Of a stretch of DNA of 64,000 bases, positions 35,667 through 43,741 are shown piece by piece. The notes under the pieces were generated by a model that worked only from the letters and a program-made list of their open reading frames with translations, did no database searches and had not been told where the DNA came from. The position numbers and the translations under genes are program-made. This stretch comes from Allolobophora icterica. Lineage: Eukaryota > Annelida > Clitellata > Crassiclitellata > Lumbricidae. Positions within the stretch are counted from its first letter, which is position 1, and the number at the start of each line of letters is the position of its first letter. The stretch is from positions 26,326,871 to 26,390,870 of the forward strand of contig OY744617.1 in NCBI GenBank assembly GCA_963556255.1, read 5' to 3'.

Positions 35667-36070
35667 TGTAAAAGAGCCTTTTTACAGCCTTTCCTAAAGA
35701 ATGCATTGAATTAGAAGCATGCCACAGACAAGGAGCAAGGTCTGCATTTCATAGGAATGGAATGCACATTAAAACTGATAGGCCTACACAGTACGCGAGA
35801 GAAGCACGCAGCGTGTAAGCCTCCCCGTCTAAGCACGCAAAGAATGGCCCGTTGAGAATGGCATCCGAGTTGCGTGATGGCGAGCCCCGTTTATTATTAG
35901 GATGACATCTCAGCTACGTGAGATATGGCACACGCGCTGAGTACGTTAAGAATGACATGACAGACGCGCGCCGTGCCGGCGCCTGTCTGGAGAATGGAAT
36001 GACATTTGAGGAATCTGTCTGGGAATGCGAGCCACGGTCTATTTATACCGGGTCACAATCCAGGACAAAT

Positions 36071-36186
36071 CAGTACGAAGAAGATGCCGACAGTTGATGC
36101 CCGAGTCCCCGCCAACAGCCCTGCAGTACGAAGACGATGCCGACAGTGGATGCCCGAGTTCCCGCCTACAGCCCTGCACTACGAAG
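36071..36186 (+). repeat. 53-bp tandem repeat
   Basis: CAGTACGAAGAAGATGCCGA at 36071 recurs at 36124 as CAGTACGAAGACGATGCCGA and begins a third time near 36174 (CACTACGAAGG). It lies downstream of the TATA-like box, in what would be the leader of the element. Confidence 0.8.
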
Positions 36187-36713
36187 GATTCTGAAGACAC
36201 GGATTGACGAATCGAGGTACGATCGACTACCCGAGAAGATGATGCCGACCTTACCTATTTCCCAGGCCAACCCAGAAATGCGATAGATGATTGATGCGAG
36301 AGACGATTGAGAATAGCCTACGCTGAGCTAAAATAACCGCGAGTGATAATCGTTAGATACGAAGCTATACGTAGCCAAAAACCCGACGAACTAGTAACAA
36401 TTAGAAATACGAACATTACGTGGATCTGCTTCACAAAGGAAAAGACTGCACGTCGATACGAAGATAAAGGGTTCGACGCCAGCAGCAAGCACAAGGATCA
36501 GAGTAGGACCAAATTCGTTCTCTTTATCATTAAATTGATTTGCCCTTAGCCTACTGCCCCGCCCCATTCGTAAATATATGTATGAATACTGTTCGTATGG
36601 GATTGGCTTGAATCTCCCCGATTGATTAGATTAATCGATTGATTATTATAGGCCTAGTGTGTAAAACATAAATATATTGTGGTTTATGAATATAATACGA
36701 TAATATTACAACT

Positions 36714-37538
36714 ATGTCTTGTTCAAAGCTTTCACCCCTGGCTACTACGCCTGCGGGTAGTGATAGCGAAGATAATAATACCGGAGGTAATGAGAAGGTG
36801 ATTGATGAAGCCCCTATGCTAAGCCAAATCCTAGCCGGCCTACACCAGTTAACCCAAGGTTTAGTTATGGTGACACAAAGCCAATCGGCCCTGGTTTCCC
36901 AGCAATCTGTATTGGTTTCCCAGCAAACCTCGATGACCTCTAAGCTATCCGCCCTACATATCACCCAATCCACATTGGCTTCCCAGCATAACCAATTGTC
37001 AGACGGCCTACTTAGCCTATCCTCCCGCATATCCCACATGGAAACTGGCTCTAGTGCGGCTAATCCGAACTCAGGAGGTCAGGGCATGACCTTTTGCTCA
37101 AGATCCGAGCACGGCCTTGCCCTTAGCCACTCGTCAAGGAATGAGGAGGGACAGATGGAGTTCGCTCCATACTCTCATGATCCCCTCCTCCAAGGAACCG
37201 GATTGCGCAGAAGTGTAAGATTAGCCACCCGAGCTAATAAGGTGCACTTCCAGGTCGCAGCCGAGGTTCACCGTCATCATTCGCCTGATACCATCAGGGC
37301 TGGGCTCTCTGTACCTGAACCGGAAGAGGCCCATTCTTCTGCTTTCTACCCCACAGTCCCTGAGTACAGGTCTTCCCAACATCCCAGGTTAGCAACTGGG
37401 ATGGACTTGGAATGGTTGGACTCTCTCTCCAACGAAGATCATGAACTAGAGCAACCCAGCGTGAGCAATAGCAGCAAAATAGGTCCCCTAGCACGCTCAC
37501 GCAGAGGCGCCGCCGAAGAGGGGTGTCCCACGTGTTGA
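36714..37538 (+). CDS. Gag-like ORF of unknown element
   Basis: The 274-codon frame begins MSCSKLSPLATTPAGSDSED. A helical Gln/Ser-rich stretch with the local repeat SALVSQQSVLVSQQTSM (residues ~60-76) and further Leu/Ser heptads suggests a short coiled coil. The second half is polar with basic patches (LRRSVRLATRANK). There is no zinc knuckle and no protease, integrase or polymerase motif. Just before the stop the next frame continues open (VDVAQPIPDLSEGLGWYSD, then NPAMDTHTTTTTS) to the element end, so a single-base change near 37500-37530 may have cut the original protein. Gag of an LTR- or DIRS-type element is my guess, from composition and position only. Confidence 0.4.
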   Translation: MSCSKLSPLATTPAGSDSEDNNTGGNEKVIDEAPMLSQILAGLHQLTQGLVMVTQSQSALVSQQSVLVSQQTSMTSKLSALHITQSTLASQHNQLSDGLLSLSSRISHMETGSSAANPNSGGQGMTFCSRSEHGLALSHSSRNEEGQMEFAPYSHDPLLQGTGLRRSVRLATRANKVHFQVAAEVHRHHSPDTIRAGLSVPEPEEAHSSAFYPTVPEYRSSQHPRLATGMDLEWLDSLSNEDHELEQPSVSNSSKIGPLARSRRGAAEEGCPTC

Positions 37539-37686
37539 TGTGGCTCAGCCTATACCCGACCTTTCGGAAGGGTTGGGATGGTACTCGGATGCTATAGTGC
37601 CAGCCCTTCCAATTGGCAACCCAGCTATGGACACGCACACAACTACAACAACATCCTACCCCACCCTAAGGCGCCGCGACTTTACA

Positions 37687-37935
37687 TTGCAACAGGCAGA
37701 GCTCGGCCGAAAACTAAAGGAGCATGTGGAAGTCTGTTTGGACGAAGAAGATGCCAATGTGCATGAGAATGTCGATACCGAGGAGATGCACAACATGCAT
37801 GTATTGCAACAGGCGAAGCTCGGCCGAAAACTAAAGGAACTGAACAACATGTTTCAGAAGAAGCAGGAGCTCGCCAGCAAGGCGCTTCAGAATGACGAAA
37901 AGCTGCAGGAAGTGCATCGAGCAGTATGAGGTCAG
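37687..37935 (+). pseudogene. KIF4-like coiled-coil exon with tandem duplication, right part
   Basis: After the insertion the exon repeats LQQAELGRKLKEHVEVCL and EEDANVHENVDTEEMHNMHV, then passes the duplication into LGRKLKELNNMFQKKQELAS, KALQNDEKLQEVH. This last part resembles the KIF4 stalk stretch around ELNKAL-KEALA-K-TQNDSQL (near residue 560 in vertebrates). Compared with the exon end at 31658 one G is inserted (CATCGAGCAG for CATCAGCAG), giving RAV and a stop instead of QQYK before the donor GTCAGC. The reading frame is thus broken. Confidence 0.55.
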
Positions 37936-38647
37936 CTCTTTTCTATATGACTATTATTATACATTTATTAAGCACCACTATCTAATGGCCAAACATCAGT
38001 TGATAGCACTGAGCAATTATGACTGAAGGACTTGCTCAAGGTACCTACACAGTAACTGTCACAAGGGAGGCTTGAATCCGTACTCCCCGCGTTACAAGAT
38101 GAGCACTTCAACCAATTGAAAGGCGATACCAACGACCTACTGTACTTCATTTCAGTAATACATACATCACTCTTAAAAGCTTTTTTGTTCAAATTAGCAA
38201 CAAACTCGGTTCTATGCTCAAGCAGAAAAACATAATCACATTGATCTAATTCAAGTTAATGATATGCACATCTCTCTTAACACTTTAATGACCAAAATGT
38301 ACTAACAGCAACTGGGAAATTAATACAGCGCTTCGTTAAAGCATCAAAAAATTTGTCCATTCAAACTTGGAAAAAAATGAATTTTACCAAAATAGCCAGT
38401 GCCACATTAGTAGGAAAACATGAAGGCAGTGATTTAATTTAATGATGGAAATAAACTTAATGCAGTTGGCTTTATTTCATTACATTGAGGAACAAATACA
38501 CCATGACCAGTAATTTGGTAAATTTCCTAGCTTGGCATATTTTCCAACAAAACACTATGCTTTAAAAATTAATCTGCACATTAGATTGCAGATCGATTTC
38601 AGCATACACTCGGTTTGTCTTCTCAATCGTTCAGATTAACTGCATAC
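37936..38647. other. No recognisable feature
   Basis: Unique AT-rich sequence between oppositely oriented KIF4-like pieces. The strand switch of the KIF4 fragments must lie in or near this interval. Confidence 0.4.
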
Positions 38648-38784
38648 CTTGTCTTCTGCCTCACGTCCTGCACCTGAGCAAACAGTCGATCCCAAGACAT
38701 TTCCAGATGAATAAGCTCCTCCGTCATGTCCTTGTTTTGATCAACACAATCCATCAATTCGCTTGTAAGCTTGTGCTTCTCCTC
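38648..38784 (-). CDS. KIF4-like stalk exon (minus strand)
   Basis: On the minus strand CTGCAG precedes GAGGAGAAG and ACAAG/GTATGC ends the exon (137 bases, donor phase 2). It encodes EEKHKLTSELMDCVDQNKDM, TEELIHLEMSWDRLFAQVQD, VRQKT: a charged coiled coil. The preceding exon on this strand (39336-39482) joins in phase 0. Splice sites and frame are intact. Assignment to the first stalk region of KIF4 rests on neighbouring exons rather than on this sequence alone. Confidence 0.5.
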
Positions 38785-39335
38785 CTGCAGCACGACACAT
38801 GAAAGGTGCACATTATTGTAAGAAGAAATTTATACAGTGCACAAATTCCAACACAGAAACTGATAAGAGGCAGTCTCTACATTAGCCTGAATGATCAATG
38901 TTAAATGTTATTGAAACACAGTCATCAGTTAGCAGCATACAACAAGAAAGGCCACCATGTTCTCGCTTAATCACAAGATGTCACTGTTTGTTTTAAAATT
39001 TGCCATCCAATCAAACAGATACTAACAGTTAAATGTACATGCAAACTTTCAAAAGCTAGATAATTTAAACCAGCTTATTCCCTGAAGCTTAATCAAATCA
39101 ATCAGGCCTGTGAAAGAGCCAGTATGCTTGGTCACTATCACAGTTAGGCAAGAAAATATGACAGTCAAGCCAAAGAAAGAGCATGCAGAGCATGGTGACT
39201 AGGTGGAGAGATTGTGGTGACAACCGTGGTCGCAGGATGGTACAGGAGTGTAATTGGGATAACACAGCTTGGGATAACACAGCAAGTGCAACATTACCGT
39301 TTTCGTAAATTGCACTAAAACAATTTCCCACGTAC

Positions 39336-39482
39336 TTCTAGCTTCTTGCATCGTTCCATGAGGGACTTGTAGTCCACTGTTTCACATCCATTTGACACTC
39401 CTGACTCAACCAATCGTTTTCCACGGACCAGAGCCTGAGACTGTTTTTCAAGAGCGAGATTCTGAGATTCAATTCCTTGGAT
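39336..39482 (-). CDS. KIF4-like stalk exon (minus strand)
   Basis: The 147-base exon (49 codons, phase 0 both sides) lies between GTTTAG and GAA/GTACGT. It reads IQGIESQNLALEKQSQALVR, GKRLVESG, then ETVDYKSLMERCKKLE. The first half resembles the KIF4 post-motor segment with the pattern KNQSL-EEN-KLSRGLSEA. Intact splice borders. Order on the minus strand, motor end (41.7 kb) then this exon then 38.7 kb, is that of a kinesin gene. Confidence 0.5.
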
Positions 39483-39859
39483 CTAAACAATTACGCAGAA
39501 TTGCGACACAATAGACACGTTATCAAACATCAACATTCTTAGCTAAACAAATAAATGCAAAATAGACTAAATCCAAAATCCAATCCACATCTGCAAGCTT
39601 CGAAAAGAGTAAATCTTAGAGCACAAATGAAATGATCCTACATGAAAGTGGTCAAGTTAATTTTTATTATTGTGCAGATTTCATTTAATGACCATGTACA
39701 AGTTGTTTGCACATATTTCAATTTAGAATGTCACTTAAAACAATGACTCAGCGAGTCCGTGATAGCCCAGGCAGTAAGGGTCATCAGGCTGAAATGTTTA
39801 TATCACTTTAACAAGAAGAGTGTACTAAAAGTGACTGGGAAACCAATGCAGCTCGTCGT

Positions 39860-40270
39860 TACAGTGATATAATCAATCAATCAATCAAGCATTTATATAG
39901 CGCCCTTCAAGGAAACTATTGAGAGGCACTGTCAGCCCAACCTCGGCAAAAGAGAACAGTCTTTAGAGTAGAGAAGAAAGCGGTGGATGTCTTGAGGAAG
40001 AGACCACAGCTCAGGAGGAATCCCATTCCAGATTGTTAGTCCAACCACGGAGAAAGCACGCTGCTGCCTAGTAGCGGTGCAAGCGAAAGCAACAGAGAGA
40101 TCACCACGAGTGGCAGAGTGAAGACAGCAGTGACCAGGTGGAGCAGAGGCACGAGAACAGAGCTTGTGCAGATAGGAGGGAGCACGGCCAAGCTGACATT
40201 GCCAGACAATGGCAGCGACCCATTAGACAATGCGTTGTGAGTGGAGGACATCTAGCATGTATTCAGAGAC
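39860..40270. repeat. Interspersed repeat, unclassified
   Basis: The stretch starts with a short ATCA/TCAA run and GCATTTATATAGCGCCCTTC, a typical retroelement 3'-end look read in reverse. A shorter relative (GGTGACTAGGTGGAGAGATTGTG, broken) lies near 39195-39250, paralleling CAGTGACCAGGTGGAGCAG here. No coding motif recognised. Confidence 0.4.
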
Positions 40271-40496
40271 ATGACCAAATTTAGGAATAATGATTTGTCT
40301 TTTGCCTCAGATTCAGATATACTGACCTTTCTTGCACACTGTGCAACATAATGTAATAAATGGAAATAATGTAAACAATGCGATAAACGTAAATGCAATA
40401 ATATTGTCGTTCTTCATTTTTGAGACTACGTGCTTTGGGAACTCTGAACTTGCTACCATCTGACAAAAGTAGCTGGGAAGTTATTGGTTGGTTCAC

Positions 40497-40551
40497 CGGT
40501 CACTGGCGACTTCCAGTTCATCTGAGGAATGTCTGCTAACTGATCAACGTT
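40497..40551 (-). other. Possible minus-strand exon
   Basis: ATGTACAG precedes an open 55-base stretch NVDQLADIPQMNWKSPVT ending at GACCG/GTGAAC. It falls between the motor-end and stalk exons of the KIF4-like gene. The residues do not match a kinesin region I know, so support is only the splice-like borders and position. Confidence 0.25.
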
Positions 40552-40768
40552 CTGTACATAATGACATTTAACATTGTGTAGGTTAGTGCTATTTTTCTTG
40601 GAGTGGCACTACATAAATTATCTTAAATATTAATTATAATAAAAATTAATGAATAAATATTGGTTATGTAATATTTTATACCATCTTCATTTAATAACCA
40701 ACTGAACGCTTCCAAGTAATATTTTCTGTAAGGAGCATTGCATAAAATACCAAAACCTCACCACATTT

Positions 40769-41572
40769 TAGGGTTGCCACCTCCTAAGGATACGAATCCG
40801 GGAGATTCAAGAAATTTTTTTAACATTTGCAATTGCACTGATAGAACAGACTCTAAGTACAGTTTTAAAGCATTTTGTTTGAGACATTAGGTAAACACAA
40901 GAAACAGCTATCAACTAATTATTTAATTGGTCATTCACTTTAGTCCATAGTGCTGTGGTAGAGTGATGAAGACTACTTGCGCTTAAAAGTATATTTCGCA
41001 TCAGATCTTGCAGCAGCCAACAATCTGGGTTTCTTAATCAAGAAGTCATAAAAATCTGAGCATTTGTACTTCAAATTTTCACACATCTGCAGCTAAGCTC
41101 GCAAAAGAGCAAGTCCAAGACGATTTCTTGCTTTAGTCCACAAAGCCACTCATCGTTGAATGAACATTAATACTTCTTTTTCTTCTTAACTACACATTTT
41201 TCTGGATTAGACTCGGACTCAGTCAGAATTTGAATTCGCCATTGCGAACTTCACGCGCACACTGCACGCGCAGTCATAAACATAGATATCTCAATTGAAA
41301 AGTGTCCGCAGAAAGTTAGAAAAATACATAGATATATAAATTGAATTTGAAAAGTGTCCGCTGAAAGTTAAAAAATACAATCTCGATCAGACATTCAGAC
41401 TCTGAGTCTCTGACTCGATGTCGAGCAGTGACGCATTGTGCAGTTGTCCTAGGGAATAGGACTCTTCGGCATTCCGGGATATTTCAAACCTTTCCAAATT
41501 AATTCCTGGAGACGGGAGATCATATCGAAATACGGGAGACTCCCGCCCGATCTGGGAGAGGTGGCAACCCTA
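40769..41572. mobile_element. Non-autonomous hAT-type element in KIF4-like intron
   Basis: The 804-bp element has inverted ends TAGGGTTGCCACCTC / GAGGTGGCAACCCTA and an exact 8-bp duplication CCACATTT (40761-40768 and 41573-41580). It lies 32 bp downstream of the motor-end exon on the minus strand. Subterminal GGGAGA/TCTCCCG motifs occur near both ends. No coding sequence is seen. Confidence 0.9.
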
Positions 41573-41604
41573 CCACATTTAGAGCTTGAAAATATCTAAC
41601 ATAC

Positions 41605-41721
41605 CAACTCCCTCATTTGTAAAATTCCACCCTGAAGACTGGTGACCGGTTTGTTCTTGATATTCCTTGGCTGGTGTGCATACCTCAAGGTGTTGATGGT
41701 CTCTTCCATGTTAGTCATTTT
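41605..41721 (-). CDS. KIF4-like kinesin motor C-terminus and neck exon
   Basis: The 117-base exon (39 codons, phase 0) on the minus strand reads KMTNMEETINTLRYAHQPRN, IKNKPVTSLQGGILQMREL, then GTATGT. The pattern NxEETxNTLRYA..-R-IKNKP is the conserved alpha-6/neck-linker end of kinesin motors, and the IKNKP ending is that of the KIF4/KIF21 class. The acceptor (TGTAAAG) is weak, and the motor exons that should precede it lie outside or are lost upstream; from here to 42.5 kb only repeats follow. KIF4 is chosen over KIF21 because a KIF4-type CRC domain is nearby. Confidence 0.6.
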
Positions 41722-41959
41722 CTTTACATAAACCTTTACTTATTATGTTATCACAGCTGTCATATACGCGCAGGAACTCGCCTTAGATTCGCGATTATCA
41801 GCCACAGATTCGCTTCACCCGCTACACAGTCGCCATCTGGCGGTTGACTATAATATAGATCACTATTTAAAATTTTCTACAAATAATAGTAAATACTATG
41901 TAGACTTACAGGAATACAGCACCTGTAAATGCATATAGGCATCTTATAAGCCTATATAT

Positions 41960-42240
41960 GCAATTCAATTTCAATTCAATTCAACTTTATTGATCCGAAT
42001 TCAATACAAAAGTACAGTAGGCACCAATCGGAATGTAACACTTTCCGGATACAATAGGGAAAGCCCAAAAGCGACATAGGTCCCTCTTAATTAGGGCTGC
42101 CTATTTGTTACATAGTAATAAGATGGCACCAAAAAAAAAGAAAATGATGCACGGGACCAACATCCACAAATTCAGACTCAGAGAAGCTTACGAATACGCC
42201 TCAATAATAATAATAATAATAGTCTTCGTTTAATATCTTC
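41960..42240. repeat. Interspersed repeat with ATTCAATTCAA / TAA simple repeat ends
   Basis: AATTCAATTTCAATTCAATT leads into CAACTTTATTGATCCG, with an A-rich stretch near 42130 and a TAATAATAATAA run near 42205. The arrangement looks like a reversed retroelement tail. No family is recognised. Confidence 0.35.
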
Positions 42241-42310
42241 AAACTGACAATAACACAGTATGATTACAAATCAGATAGGTCACAAGTTATTACAGGAGTC
42301 GAATTTAACT

Positions 42311-42455
42311 ACACGGCAGCCATGCAAGGCACCCACCAGTCCTACATCTCATTTTAACAACGCGCCATCTCTCGAATGAAAGGCTGAGTGGTCCTAAATT
42401 TGAGAGGGTTGCTCTTCACGCCAGTGATGTTACCACTACTCTATGCACCCCCAAT
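42311..42455 (-). repeat. tRNA-derived SINE fragment
   Basis: On the minus strand GGGGTGCATAGAGTAGTGGTAACA has a tRNA-like A box (TAGAGTAGTGGTAA). The rest (CTCATTTT..CTGAGT) matches the body of the SINE at 55400-55706 in the same orientation. The B-box part is missing. Confidence 0.55.
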
Positions 42456-42555
42456 GACAGCCGCACATTCAAATAAACCAAAATATCCTCCCATGACCAG
42501 GGGCGGATCCAGGATTTCTGGTTAGGGGGGGCGTAAATACTACCAATCCAATCCC

Positions 42556-42684
<129 letters not shown>

Positions 42685-42784
42685 TAGATCACACAAAACT
42701 ATAATGATCCTTTTTATAGAAAATGTTATGGAACTTTAAAAAAGTAGGGCCTATATAGTTTCTCATATAAAACAACTGGTCTCC

Positions 42785-43216
42785 TGTCGTGGTCTACGCG
42801 GGTGCATGCATCAAGGGAAGAAAACCGACGCGTCAACAAGCTTGTTTACAACGCACGGAAATTTCTGCAGCAAGCTGTCAACATTAATTCGGTGCATGCA
42901 ACAAGGATATACGTGTTCAGTAGGACTTTCCAGGGAAAAGTACAGTGACGTCACAGAACGTTCTGGAATCCGGGAGAACTCTATATAAGATAGACCTGAT
43001 GTACATTGGGGGCCTTTTGACGAAGATTTGTAAACGTTGAAACATTGATCGTATAACGTTCAATCGAGACCAGCCAACCTGTGTGCTGTCTACGATTGTG
43101 ATATTTAATAGACGAGTTGACTTACTCTACACTTAATCGACTTTATTTTTAAATAAAGATCTTTTAATAGTTCCTTCGTTGGTTCGTCGTTGCGATCGAA
43201 GGAGTCGACCGCGACA
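42785..43216 (+). repeat. 5' LTR
   Basis: It starts TGTCGTGGTCTACGCGG and ends CGACCGCGACA. TATA box CTATATAAG (42981-42989), upstream palindromic elements and AATAAA (43152-43157) give the usual U3-R order. Confidence 0.95.
42923..42989 (+). promoter_or_regulatory. LTR promoter motifs (kB-like, CRE, AGAACGTTCT palindrome, TATA)
   Basis: In order: GGACTTTCC (42923-42931, like an NF-kB half of GGGACTTTCC), TGACGTCA (42946-42953, perfect CRE palindrome), AGAACGTTCT (42955-42964, heat-shock-element-like palindrome) and TATATAA (42983-42989). The same set is in the 3' LTR at +5444. Function is inferred from consensus matches only. Confidence 0.55.
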
Positions 43217-43220
43217 TTAT

Positions 43221-43238
43221 TGGTGTCAGAAGTGGGAT
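43221..43238 (+). other. Primer binding site, tRNA-Leu
   Basis: TGGTGTCAGAAGTGGGAT, four bases after the 5' LTR, is complementary to the 3' end (ATCCCACTTCTGACACCA) of a metazoan tRNA-Leu, known from the tRNA family. Eighteen matching bases is a full-length site. Confidence 0.85.
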
Positions 43239-43741
43239 CATCGGTGTTGGATCCGGTGAAGAAGACGCGAGCCGGCGGAGGAAGGAGTCAACCCGGAGGA
43301 TCAAGAGACGGTCTGTTCCAGACAGCGAGCGGATCGAGACGCCTTTCTACCGTGGGAGACGGGTGAATCGGCATACGACAGTCGGACGGACGAAGTGCGT
43401 CGTTCGGCTGAGACAGCAGAAGACAGCAGTCAACATACGGGTAAGATCCTAGGTGTTGTCGTGGCTGAGAAGGAGAAAAGAGAGTGGAGTTGCAGCCGAG
43501 TGGGAGGCAGCCATTATTTCTCTTTCAATATCTGCTGATTATTTCTTTGAAATTTGATCCATTGTTGTGATCGAGGCCAGACTTGCGTGAGCTTGTATAG
43601 TTTTTGCGTACTTGGCGAGTGTACTTCTTTGGATACTGCATAGTTGCACTTTGGGTTGTGGAATTTTCCTTTTGTGTGGCGGGTTTGCCGCGTGGTGTCT
43701 GTTTTTTTTTGTTGATTGTTGTTGACTGACTGTTTGTAAAA
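43239..43741 (+). other. Untranslated leader of the LTR element
   Basis: Non-coding, with a purine-rich first half and T-rich second half. Expected to hold the packaging signal; no specific structure could be fixed by eye. Confidence 0.5.

Larger units (their letters stand above)
35667..37686 (+). mobile_element. 2.0-kb retroelement-like insertion with gag-like ORF
   Basis: The element starts TGTAAAAG and ends CTTTACA and is flanked by a 4-bp repeat TTGC (35663-35666 and 37687-37690), exactly interrupting a duplicated KIF4-like exon. TG...CA ends with a 4-bp duplication fit an LTR retroelement integrase. I find no direct terminal repeat, so it is either a long solo LTR carrying an ORF, an internally deleted LTR element, or a different class. 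It has a TATA-like box (TTTATA, 36042-36047), a 53-bp tandem repeat and a gag-like ORF. I do not recognise the family. Confidence 0.55.

Noticed and set aside
36006..36207. Two overlapping 60-codon ORFs in the 2.0-kb element
   Set aside because: They arise from the 53-bp tandem repeat in two frames and lie upstream of the longer gag-like ORF.
39098..40251. Minus-strand ORFs with Leu/Val-rich sequence near 39.1 and 40.1 kb
   Set aside because: They fall in two diverged copies of an interspersed repeat, share no preserved protein pattern, and have no splice-bounded limits.
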